Origin: Bacteroidota bacterium
Lineage (GTDB): Bacteria > Bacteroidota > Bacteroidia > Bacteroidales > VadinHA17
NCBI GenBank assembly: GCA_011042635.1
Contig: DQWH01000190.1
Coordinates: forward strand, 1 to 34,013
Direction of reading: 5' to 3'
DNA: 34,013 bases
Made by a program: the position numbers and the translations under genes. Numbering within the stretch: the stretch's first letter is position 1; each line of letters begins with the position of its first letter. This document shows positions 17,143 through 25,116 of this stretch, piece by piece. Under the pieces are notes generated by a model, which saw only the letters and a list, made by a program, of their open reading frames with translations, was not told the origin of the DNA and did not search any database.

Positions 17143-18012
17143 TTATTGTTTCAGGCTTGAATCGAGCATGTAGTGATACAGCACTTCATGCAGGCTGTTG
17201 ACATATTTTTCAGCCACTTTACTGCCGAAAATTTTATCGAAATTTTTCAGAAGAAACTCCCGGATATCTTTTTCCCATTCGAAATAGCTCAGGATGGAAA
17301 TCTTGCCGGGATTCATTTTTTCGAATTTGCGCCGGATGATTTTCACCTGGGTGCTGAAAGCCATATAGGCCTTAATGACTGTTTGCAGTTTGTCGGAGAA
17401 AAAATTCTCAATCAGTTTCAGACCCTTCGGAATCACTTCAAAAGTGGTTTCGTAAAAACCCGCAAAGGAATTGTTCCAGTTGATGTAGTGCATAAAATAG
17501 TTGCATACCCTGAATACTTCTTTGCTTTTCTGGGGGTCGACATTCTTTGCAAACAATCCCTTTACTTCGGCAAGGTACAGTTCTTTCAACCGGTCATCGA
17601 GCAAATGGGAAATTTCCGTGGTATGTTTGGCATATTCACGGGAAAAATTCCTGGCAGTAAAATGCTGTATTTCGAAAGGTTCATTAAACTCAATGATATT
17701 GTGTATCAGCCTGGCTTCATCCACCAGCAAGTCGTAGATGGGAAACAACCTTTCTTTCATGATCCGGTCGAAAGTATCCGTGGTAAAGTACCCCGTCATC
17801 ATATAGTTTAATTGCTGCAGGTTCTCACGCGACAATTTTTTCACATCGCTTTGATAGAATCTCAGGTATTCACAGATCCTGCTTCTGATCTTGATGATTT
17901 CATTCCGGTAAGCAATTCTGACATCCAGCGGGTGAAAACCACCGTTGCCGTATGCAGGGGTTACTTCCTGAGGATTCAGGAAGTGGCTGATGTATGCAGG
18001 TTCCTTTTTCAT
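17143..18012 (-). CDS. Conserved-looking cytoplasmic protein, unrecognised
   Basis: A 289-residue protein with no signal peptide, membrane segment or motif I recognise. It is predicted to be largely helical and rich in F, Y, K and E (for example ICEYLRFYQSDVKKLSREN and DIREFLLKNFDKIFG). The codons look more AT-rich than in neighbouring genes. It is transcribed toward the secreted YD-like repeat protein and away from the sugar locus, from a possible promoter at 18056-18086. The intact frame and natural composition argue that it is a real gene. No function is proposed. Confidence 0.75.
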   Translation of the reverse strand: MKKEPAYISHFLNPQEVTPAYGNGGFHPLDVRIAYRNEIIKIRSRICEYLRFYQSDVKKLSRENLQQLNYMMTGYFTTDTFDRIMKERLFPIYDLLVDEARLIHNIIEFNEPFEIQHFTARNFSREYAKHTTEISHLLDDRLKELYLAEVKGLFAKNVDPQKSKEVFRVCNYFMHYINWNNSFAGFYETTFEVIPKGLKLIENFFSDKLQTVIKAYMAFSTQVKIIRRKFEKMNPGKISILSYFEWEKDIREFLLKNFDKIFGSKVAEKYVNSLHEVLYHYMLDSSLKQ

Positions 18013-18055
18013 TGCTTGTCCGGGATTGACCGGAATAATCCGATGGAAATATAAA

Positions 18056-18086
18056 GCAAGGTACGAAAACCAATGATTATTCCCAA
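18056..18086 (-). promoter_or_regulatory. Possible promoter of the unknown 289-residue gene
   Basis: The minus strand has TTG (complement of 18084-18086), a 20-base spacer and TACCTTGC (complement of 18056-18063). This is one base off the TAnnTTTG consensus and lies 44 bases before the ATG. Confidence 0.3.
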
Positions 18087-18163
18087 TAATCCCTCCCGGA
18101 TTGCCCCCGGGAATTTTATCCGCAGAAAAAAAAATAATTTTTTTAAAAACTTGTATCTGGGTG

Positions 18164-18173
18164 CAAACGTTTG
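18164..18173. promoter_or_regulatory. LacI-family-type operator upstream of the sugar transporter
   Basis: CAAACGTTTG is a perfect 10-bp palindrome with a central CG, extended as TGCAAACGTTTGA. This is the general form bound by LacI-family repressors, including maltose regulators. It lies 131 bases before the MFS start, in a 291-base gap (18013-18303) that also holds a run of A followed by T at about 18126-18155. No regulator gene is within the window. Control of the plus arm by a MalR-like repressor is inferred. Confidence 0.55.
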
Positions 18174-18303
18174 AAACAGGCCTTCCGCGACAACACCTTA
18201 AAATGCCTATTAATTAAGCGATTAAGAGTGTTTTTTTTCGAAAATTCTGGTTATTTTAATCCCCCGGTTAGAGAAATCGGATGTTAAAAATTATGCTCTT
18301 GTG

Positions 18304-20055
18304 ATGAAAAAACCTGCGTTGAGTTTCTGGCAGATATGGAACATGAGTTTCGGTTTTCTGGGGATACAGTTTGGATTTGCTCTTCAGAATGCCAATGTGA
18401 GCCGCATATTTGAAACCCTGGGCGCCAGCATTGACAATATTCCCATTTTATGGATTGCTGCACCCGTAACCGGCCTCATTGTGCAGCCCATCATCGGGCA
18501 TATGAGCGACCGTACATGGAACAGGCTGGGCCGGCGCCGCCCATATTTCCTTACCGGGGCCATTCTGGCCTCCGCTGCCCTTTTCCTGATGCCCAATTCA
18601 CCCGTATTGTGGGTTGCTGCCGGTATGCTGTGGATCATGGATGCTTCCATTAATATTTCCATGGAACCGTTTCGTGCCTTTGTGGGCGATATGCTTCCTT
18701 CCCACCAGCGGACCATGGGTTTTTCCATGCAGAGCTTTTTCATTGGTACGGGGGCTATCATTGCTTCGGCTCTTCCCTGGGTGCTCACCAACTGGTTCAA
18801 TATCTCGAATGTGGCAGCCGAAGGAGAAATACCGCCTTCCGTGAAGTTTGCTTTCTACATCGGGGGGATGGTGTTCTTCCTGGCTGTATTGTGGACCGTG
18901 GTCAGCAGCAAGGAGTATTCCCCTGAAGAAATGGAAGCTTTTCAGGCTGCCGATGAACAAAACCATCAGGGCAATGAACGAGCTCCCCTGCATCCGGTGA
19001 AAGATACCCGCCTGTTCCGTAACGGGCTGATCTGGTTGCTGACCGGACTGGCCCTGTATTTTCTGTTCGATACCTTCATTTACATGGATTATGGACTGGG
19101 AGTATTTTTCGGCGGGATTGCCCTGTTCGGGCTGCTACAGATACTGACCGGACTGTTTACCCGCAGGGGAAAGACGCAGACGGGGCTGGTCACCATTATC
19201 AACGACCTGTATTATATGCCCAAAACCATGAAACAACTGGCCGGCGTTCAGTTTTTTTCATGGTTTGCCCTTTTTTCCATGTGGATATATACCACGGCGG
19301 GAGTAACCAGTACAAAATACGATATGGAGCTCAGCCGGTCGATGGTTATGGAGCTGGAAAATGAGTTCGAACGGCTGAGCCGTATGGATGAATCGGCTCA
19401 GTGGAACCATACCGATGAAGTGGGGAGTGATCTGGAAAAATACCGTAATAAACTGGATGCAGGAGAAGAAAAGGTCATTTCCACCGTCAGGCTGGCAGGG
19501 TATTTCACCGATCCGCACAAAGCCGATCTGCTGATGCTGAGCCCGGAAACCACTGCCCGGCTTCTGCGCATACAGCAGGAATACAACCGGGGAGCCGACT
19601 GGGTGGGGGTGCTGATGGCCGTGTATAACGGATTTGCCGCTATTATGGCCTTTGTGATCATGCTCATGGCCAAAGTTATCACAAGGAAAACGGTGCATTT
19701 TATCTGCCTGGTGGTGGGAGGCCTCAGCCTGATCAGCTTTTACCTGATCCCCGATCCCCGCTGGCTGCTGGTTTCCGAACTGGGTATCGGACTGGCCTGG
19801 GCTTCCATTCTGGCCATGCCCTATGCTATCCTTACCGGATCACTGCCCCCGAAGAAATTGGGAGTATATATGGGGATATTTAACTTTTTTATAGTGATTC
19901 CACAGATCACGGCCGCCGCCATGCTGGGATTCGTGGTTCGCACCCTGTTTGACCAGCAGGCTATATATGCCCTGGTACTGGGAGGCGTTTCCATGATCCT
20001 GGCAGCAGTGCTGGTTTTGTTTGTACATGATGTGGATGACGGAAAAAATCATTAA
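18304..20055 (+). CDS. MFS sugar transporter, SLC45/maltose type, enlarged
   Basis: A 583-residue inner-membrane protein starting at ATG 18304 (a GTG directly before it is less likely). The N-terminal half matches the sugar-cation symporter MFS group: QIWNMSFGFLGIQFGFALQN, then motif A as GHMSDRTWNRLGRRRPY (about residues 67-83) and MEPFRAFVGDMLP. Two features are unusual. A hydrophobic hairpin (about 240-285) lies between TM6 and TM7. A hydrophilic insert (about 335-430) sits before GADWVGVLMAVYNG. Typical relatives are about 440-500 residues. GH65 follows 33 bases later, so the likely cargo is maltose or short maltodextrins, imported for phosphorolysis. Confidence 0.88.
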   Translation: MKKPALSFWQIWNMSFGFLGIQFGFALQNANVSRIFETLGASIDNIPILWIAAPVTGLIVQPIIGHMSDRTWNRLGRRRPYFLTGAILASAALFLMPNSPVLWVAAGMLWIMDASINISMEPFRAFVGDMLPSHQRTMGFSMQSFFIGTGAIIASALPWVLTNWFNISNVAAEGEIPPSVKFAFYIGGMVFFLAVLWTVVSSKEYSPEEMEAFQAADEQNHQGNERAPLHPVKDTRLFRNGLIWLLTGLALYFLFDTFIYMDYGLGVFFGGIALFGLLQILTGLFTRRGKTQTGLVTIINDLYYMPKTMKQLAGVQFFSWFALFSMWIYTTAGVTSTKYDMELSRSMVMELENEFERLSRMDESAQWNHTDEVGSDLEKYRNKLDAGEEKVISTVRLAGYFTDPHKADLLMLSPETTARLLRIQQEYNRGADWVGVLMAVYNGFAAIMAFVIMLMAKVITRKTVHFICLVVGGLSLISFYLIPDPRWLLVSELGIGLAWASILAMPYAILTGSLPPKKLGVYMGIFNFFIVIPQITAAAMLGFVVRTLFDQQAIYALVLGGVSMILAAVLVLFVHDVDDGKNH

Positions 20056-20088
20056 TGAACGGTTCGGGTGAACCTGAAAGCCTATGCG

Positions 20089-22401
20089 ATGAAAAGACTG
20101 GTAGAAATTGACAGATGGAATATTGTGGAAAAGGAATTCCGCCCTCGCCGGCACAGGGACATGGAAAGCATCTTTGCCCTGGGGAACGGCCATATGGGGC
20201 AACGGGCCAATTTCGAGGAAACCTATTCCGGCGACAGCCTGCAGGGAAATTACCTGGCAGGAGTGTATTACCCTGACAAAACCCGCGTTGGGTGGTGGAA
20301 GAACGGATACCCCGAATATTTTGCCAAAGTGATCAATGCCCCTGCCTGGATCGGGATACGGATCCGTATGGAAGGTGAGGAACTGGATCTGGCCCGGGGT
20401 ACTGTGGAGGAATTTACCCGCATCCTGCATATGCACGAAGGGTATCTGGAGAGGAAATTCCGATATACATCGCCCGACGGAAAGAAAATATCGGCCCAGG
20501 TGATCCGGTTTCTCAGCATCACCGAACCCGAAGCCGGAGCTATCAGCTATTCACTGACCCCTGAGAACTTCGACGGCAGTATGGAAATAGAGCTGGGTAT
20601 AGACGGCGATGTAAGGAACGAAGACGCCAATTACAGGGAAAAATTCTGGGAGTCGGTCCATGCGGAAATAAAAGCTCCCGAAGCTTTTCTTGTCATGAAA
20701 ACAAAAAAGCTGGGCTTTCATGTTTGTACCGGTATTCACGGGGAGGTCTTTATCGGCGGGAAGCCCTGTCAGGCTTCCCCTCGGGCTGTGAAGAAGGAAA
20801 AGTATGTGTCCCTGCTTTATCAGTGCCAGGTGAAAAGAAACCAGCCGGTGACCGTGGTGAAATACGGTTGCCAGCCAACCAGCCTGGACCATTCCCCAAA
20901 TCAGATACTGGAAGCTGCCGAAACAGTGCTGAAACGCTGTGTGAAAAAAGGCTTTGACCGGATGCTGGCCGAACAGGCAGAGGCCTGGCAGCGGAAATGG
21001 GAAACCAGCGATATCGTTATCGAAAGAGATGATGAGGCTCAGCAGGGGATCCGGTTCAATATTTTTCAGCTTAACCAGACCTATACGGGCGAGGACGAAC
21101 GGCTGAATATCGGGCCCAAGGGATTCACGGGTGAGAAATACGGGGGAAGCACTTACTGGGATACCGAGGCTTTTTGCTTTCCGTTCTATCTGAGCACTTC
21201 CGGACAAAAAGTGGCCCGGAACCTGCTGCTGTACCGGTACAAGCACCTTCAGAAGGCCATAGAGAATGCCGGGAAACTGGGATTTAGCGGCGGGGCTGCC
21301 CTGTACCCCATGGTGACCATGAACGGGGAAGAATGCCATAACGAATGGGAGATCACGTTTGAAGAGATCCACCGGAACGGAGCCATTGCATTCGCTATTT
21401 ATAATTACATCCGGTATACCGGCGATAATCAATACCTGGCGGATTACGGACTGGAAGTGTTGATTGCCATCTCCAGGTTCTGGTCACAACGCGTCAATTT
21501 TTCCGAACCCCGGCAGCAATATGTCATTCTGGGAGTTACCGGTCCGAATGAATACGAAAACAACGTGAACAACAACTGGTATACCAATACCATCGCTGTA
21601 TGGTGCCTTTCCTATACCCTTTCATCACTGGAGTATGTCAGAAAGGAACATCCCGGGAAATACCGCCAACTGGTGGAAAAAACCGGCTTCAGGGAGAAAG
21701 AGGAAACGGCCCGCTGGAAGGAAATCATTGAAAAAATGTATTTCCCGCGCGATGAGGAGAAAGGGATTTTTATTCAGCAGGACGGATACCTGGATAAGGA
21801 ACAGATGATGGCGGACGAACTGGATCCTGCCATCAGGCCCCTGAACCAGCACTGGTCGTGGGACAGGATCCTGCGTTCCTGCTTTATCAAACAGGCCGAT
21901 GTGTTACAGGGCTTGTTCTTTCTCGAAGATCAGTATGATACGGAAACCATCCGGAGGAATTATGATTTCTATGAACCCAGGACCGTGCACGAATCGTCCC
22001 TTTCACCCTGTGTGCATTCGGTGCTGGCAGCCCGGATCGGTTACGAACAGAAAGCCTATGAGCTCTACCTTAGAACGGCCAGGCTTGATCTGGACGACTA
22101 CAACAAGGAAGTGGCCGAAGGATTGCACATAACCAGCATGGCCGGAACCTGGATGGCTATTGTTCTGGGTTTCGGAGGGATGCGTACCAGGGATGGAAGG
22201 ATCTGTTTTCATCCCATGATCCCCGACAAGTGGAATAAATATTCCTTCTATGTCAGGTTCCGCGAAAGCCTGCTGCAGGTGACCGTAAGCAGGAAAGATG
22301 TGGTTATTGCCAACAAGAGCCGGGCGGGTGTGAAGATCAGCGTATACAGCCAGGAAGAATGGCTTTCGGCGAATGAAACAAAGGTTTTTCCCGTGAGGTA
22401 A
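20089..22401 (+). CDS. GH65 glycoside phosphorylase, probably maltose phosphorylase
   Basis: 770 residues from the ATG at 20089 (an upstream in-frame GTG at 20068 is less likely). The order is an N-terminal beta-sandwich with ESIFALGNGHMGQRANFEE, a helical linker, then the (alpha/alpha)6 barrel. The barrel contains GGSTYWDTEAFCFPFYL and GVTGPNEYENNVNNNWYTN. Glu488 in GPNEYE aligns with the general acid of GH65 maltose phosphorylases. The NEYENNVNNNWYTN form is what I associate with maltose rather than kojibiose or trehalose specificity. The reaction is maltose plus phosphate to beta-glucose-1-phosphate plus glucose, in the cytoplasm. The usual partner beta-phosphoglucomutase is not adjacent. 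It lies between the transporter and the aldolase. Confidence 0.9.
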   Translation: MKRLVEIDRWNIVEKEFRPRRHRDMESIFALGNGHMGQRANFEETYSGDSLQGNYLAGVYYPDKTRVGWWKNGYPEYFAKVINAPAWIGIRIRMEGEELDLARGTVEEFTRILHMHEGYLERKFRYTSPDGKKISAQVIRFLSITEPEAGAISYSLTPENFDGSMEIELGIDGDVRNEDANYREKFWESVHAEIKAPEAFLVMKTKKLGFHVCTGIHGEVFIGGKPCQASPRAVKKEKYVSLLYQCQVKRNQPVTVVKYGCQPTSLDHSPNQILEAAETVLKRCVKKGFDRMLAEQAEAWQRKWETSDIVIERDDEAQQGIRFNIFQLNQTYTGEDERLNIGPKGFTGEKYGGSTYWDTEAFCFPFYLSTSGQKVARNLLLYRYKHLQKAIENAGKLGFSGGAALYPMVTMNGEECHNEWEITFEEIHRNGAIAFAIYNYIRYTGDNQYLADYGLEVLIAISRFWSQRVNFSEPRQQYVILGVTGPNEYENNVNNNWYTNTIAVWCLSYTLSSLEYVRKEHPGKYRQLVEKTGFREKEETARWKEIIEKMYFPRDEEKGIFIQQDGYLDKEQMMADELDPAIRPLNQHWSWDRILRSCFIKQADVLQGLFFLEDQYDTETIRRNYDFYEPRTVHESSLSPCVHSVLAARIGYEQKAYELYLRTARLDLDDYNKEVAEGLHITSMAGTWMAIVLGFGGMRTRDGRICFHPMIPDKWNKYSFYVRFRESLLQVTVSRKDVVIANKSRAGVKISVYSQEEWLSANETKVFPVR

Positions 22402-22482
22402 GGGAAATTTTTTTCTTTCCCTGAAACCAATTAATTTTAACCCATCAGAGGGAAATACCTATAATAACTAAAAAAGCTGATT

Positions 22483-23556
22483 ATGAGTACACCTAAATTT
22501 AAACCGGGAGTGCTTTTCGGACAGGATGTGAAAGACCTTTTCGATTATGCCAATGAGAACAATTTTGCCCTGCCTGCCGTGAATGTGGTAGGAACCAATT
22601 CGGTTAATGCCGTACTGGAAACAGCCCGAGAAGTCAATTCCCCCGTCATTATCCAGTTTTCAAACGGAGGAGCGGTTTTCTTCGCCGGGAAAGGCCTGAG
22701 TAACGAGAATCAGCAGGCGGCTGTTCTTGGAGGGATTTCCGGAGCCCAGCATATACATACCCTGGCTGAAGCGTATGGAGTACCGGTAGTATTGCATACC
22801 GACCATGCCGCGAAAAAACTGCTGCCCTGGATCGACGGATTGCTTGATGCCGGGGAAAAATATTACCAGAAGCATAAAAGGCCTCTGTATTCTTCCCATA
22901 TGCTGGACCTTTCGGAAGAAACCCTGGAGGAGAATATTTCCATCAGTAAGAGATACCTGGAACGAATGAGCAAACTGGGGATGACTCTGGAAATCGAGCT
23001 GGGAGTGACCGGCGGGGAAGAAGACGGCGTGGATAATACGGGCATCGACAGTTCCCGGCTGTATACACAGCCCGGAGAAGTGGCCTATGCCTACGAAGAG
23101 CTGAATAAAGTGAGCGATTTCTTTACCGTCGCAGCCGCTTTCGGGAATGTGCACGGTGTGTATAAGCCGGGGAATGTGAAGCTTAGTCCCGTTATCCTGA
23201 AAAATTCCCAGGAACACATTCAGAAAAAATTCAATACCCGGCCCAATCCGGTGAATTTTGTGTTCCACGGAGGTTCCGGGTCGGAAAAGCACCTCATTAC
23301 CGAAGCCATTCAATACGGTGTCATTAAAATGAATATCGACACCGATATGCAGTGGGCCTTCTGGAGCGGGGTGAAGAAATATTACGAAGAAAAGAAAGAT
23401 TACCTGCAGTCGCAGATCGGTAATCCCGAGGGCGAGGATAAGCCCAATAAAAAATTCTATGATCCGCGGGCCTGGCTGAGAAAGGGAGAGGAAGCTTTCA
23501 AGGCACGGCTGATCGAGGCTTTTGAAGATCTGAACGCCCTGGACAGGAATATTTAG
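22483..23556 (+). CDS. fbaA: Class II fructose-bisphosphate aldolase
   Basis: A 357-residue zinc aldolase that interconverts fructose-1,6-bisphosphate with DHAP and glyceraldehyde-3-phosphate. It is close in length and sequence to E. coli FbaA (359). VVLHTDHAAKKLLPWIDGLL supplies the catalytic Asp107 and zinc ligand His108. Further markers are TLEIELGVTGGEEDGVDNTG, AAFGNVHGVYKPGNV, FVFHGGSGS and VIKMNIDTDMQWA. It starts 81 bases after GH65 on the same strand and is followed by a terminator-like hairpin, so it probably ends the first transcript of the plus arm. A core glycolytic gene inside a maltose locus is notable but fits the sugar flow. Confidence 0.96.
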   Translation: MSTPKFKPGVLFGQDVKDLFDYANENNFALPAVNVVGTNSVNAVLETAREVNSPVIIQFSNGGAVFFAGKGLSNENQQAAVLGGISGAQHIHTLAEAYGVPVVLHTDHAAKKLLPWIDGLLDAGEKYYQKHKRPLYSSHMLDLSEETLEENISISKRYLERMSKLGMTLEIELGVTGGEEDGVDNTGIDSSRLYTQPGEVAYAYEELNKVSDFFTVAAAFGNVHGVYKPGNVKLSPVILKNSQEHIQKKFNTRPNPVNFVFHGGSGSEKHLITEAIQYGVIKMNIDTDMQWAFWSGVKKYYEEKKDYLQSQIGNPEGEDKPNKKFYDPRAWLRKGEEAFKARLIEAFEDLNALDRNI

Positions 23557-23584
23557 TACATCCTGTTCCGCTTTGGAAAAAGTG

Positions 23585-23623
23585 CCGGGATGGCCGGGCC
23601 TGCAGGCTGGCTGTCCCGGTTTT
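23585..23623 (+). terminator. Terminator-like hairpin after fbaA
   Basis: Bases 23585-23595 pair with 23609-23619 (11 bp, two of them G-U), with the self-complementary GCCTGCAGGC inside the loop. A short T run follows (23620-23623). It lies 28 bases after the aldolase stop and precedes an AT-rich gap, so it probably separates the aldolase transcript from the two GH13 genes. Confidence 0.55.
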
Positions 23624-23647
23624 GTATGTACGGAAATGAAACTCAGG

Positions 23648-23712
23648 TTTAATATAATTATATAACAAATAAATAAAATTAAAAGTAAATTAAAATATAT
23701 TAATATATTCTT
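23648..23712 (+). promoter_or_regulatory. Extremely AT-rich leader before the first GH13 gene
   Basis: Only about three of the 65 bases are G or C, against roughly 50% in the flanking genes. The stretch runs directly into the ATG at 23713. It probably contains the promoter and an unstructured leader. I cannot pick a convincing TAnnTTTG box or operator palindrome within it. Confidence 0.4.
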
Positions 23713-25104
23713 ATGGGAAAGGTAATAGGAATTCTTGCCGGGGTCGTCCTCTTTGGCTTCATGAGGGAGGCGTACAAATGGCTTTTTAGGCCGGCCTTCC
23801 TGCCGGAAAAGCCGTTCATAGCAGAAGTGGTCCATCCCGAATGGACAAAAAACGCTGTAATGTATGAAATTAATATCAGGCAGTTTTCTGATGAGGGGAC
23901 TTTCCGGGGCGTGCTGCCTCATCTGCCTCGCCTGAAAGAGATGGGGGTGGATATTCTGTGGTTCATGCCCGTTCATCCCATCGGAGAGAAAAACCGTAAA
24001 GGAGAACTGGGCAGCTATTATTCGGTGAAAGATTTCCGGGATGTGAACCCGGAATTCGGAACCATCGACGATTTCATGGAATTGCTCGATTCGGCCCGGA
24101 ATATGGGCTTTCATGTGATCATGGACTGGGTCCCCAACCACACGGCCTGGGACAATCCCTTGCTGGAGGAGCATCCGGAATGGTATGCCAGGGATTCTGC
24201 CGGACAATTTATTTCACCGTATGACTGGACCGATGTGGTGCAGCTCGACTGGAGCAACACGGAACTGCAGGATTACATGCTGGAATCAATGAAATTCTGG
24301 GTGGAAAAAGGAGTGGAAGGCTTCCGGGTGGACCATCCGCATAAAACACCCTGTGATTTCTGGGAAAGGGCCCGTGAGGCGCTGGACAAGATCAGGCCGG
24401 TATTTATGCTGGCCGAGAACGAGGAACTAACCCGTTTCCTGGAAAAAGCCTTCGACATGAATTATTCCTGGGAACTTCACCACATGATGAATGCCGTGGC
24501 ACAGCGAAAAGACAGCGTAAGAAGCATCGACCGGTACTTTAAACGGGAACAGGCGGTTTATCCACCCGGTGTGTACCGCATGCGGTTTATTGACAACCAT
24601 GACGAAAATTCCTGGGCCGGTACCGTTGAAGAACGGCTGGGAGATGCCCATGAAGCCTTTGCCGTATTCATGTTCACCATTCCGGGTATGCCGCTTCTGT
24701 ATAACGGACAGGAAGCCTGCCTCGACAAGAGGCTGGAATTCTTTACCCGTGATCCCATCGAATGGAAAGAATGTGACAAAACGGAATTTTACCATTCCAT
24801 GATCATGCTTAAAAAAGAAAACAAAGCCCTTTGGAACGGTACCTGGGGTGGAACCATGGAGCGTATTCGTACCGGCTGCGACAGGAAGGTTTTTGCTTTT
24901 ACCCGGGAAACAGACAGCAACCGGGTGGTGGTGTTCCTGAACCTTAGCAGGAAGCCCCTGTCGGTTCTGCCTGATCTTTCCGGGCTCTCCGGCGAATACC
25001 GGGAAGCATTCACGAACGAACACACCGGTTTCCCCCTGGCCGATTCCCTCCGGCTGGAGGCATGGGATTACCGGGTATTTGTAAATTCCGGCAAGAACAA
25101 ATAA
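23713..25104 (+). CDS. GH13 alpha-amylase-family enzyme with N-terminal membrane anchor
   Basis: A 463-residue protein. A short hydrophobic stretch (residues about 4-17, VIGILAGVVLFGFM) without a cleavage site suggests a signal anchor with the enzyme in the periplasm. The TIM barrel starts at NAVMYEINIRQFS. Catalytic residues fall at Asp207 (GFRVDHPHK, nucleophile), Glu235 (FMLAENEE, acid) and Asp297 (FIDNHDENSW). Region I is DWVPNHT. A C-terminal beta domain follows from about 400. Region II, with HPHKTP straight after the nucleophile, is unusual. It probably trims malto-oligosaccharides, but the exact specificity is not readable. The MalS-like gene follows 12 bases later. Confidence 0.88.
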   Translation: MGKVIGILAGVVLFGFMREAYKWLFRPAFLPEKPFIAEVVHPEWTKNAVMYEINIRQFSDEGTFRGVLPHLPRLKEMGVDILWFMPVHPIGEKNRKGELGSYYSVKDFRDVNPEFGTIDDFMELLDSARNMGFHVIMDWVPNHTAWDNPLLEEHPEWYARDSAGQFISPYDWTDVVQLDWSNTELQDYMLESMKFWVEKGVEGFRVDHPHKTPCDFWERAREALDKIRPVFMLAENEELTRFLEKAFDMNYSWELHHMMNAVAQRKDSVRSIDRYFKREQAVYPPGVYRMRFIDNHDENSWAGTVEERLGDAHEAFAVFMFTIPGMPLLYNGQEACLDKRLEFFTRDPIEWKECDKTEFYHSMIMLKKENKALWNGTWGGTMERIRTGCDRKVFAFTRETDSNRVVVFLNLSRKPLSVLPDLSGLSGEYREAFTNEHTGFPLADSLRLEAWDYRVFVNSGKNK

Positions 25105-25116
25105 CCATTCTGAACC

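Noticed and set aside
20551-21432. 293-codon minus-strand open frame
   Set aside because: It lies antisense to the GH65 gene and has no protein-like features.
22401-22422. Hairpin after GH65 as a terminator
   Set aside because: Only 7 A/T-rich base pairs around an 8-base T-rich loop, without a following T run. GH65 and fbaA are more likely co-transcribed.
22660-24207. 515-codon minus-strand open frame
   Set aside because: It spans the aldolase, the hairpin, the AT-rich leader and part of a GH13 gene on the opposite strand. The two plus-strand genes are certain, so this is chance.
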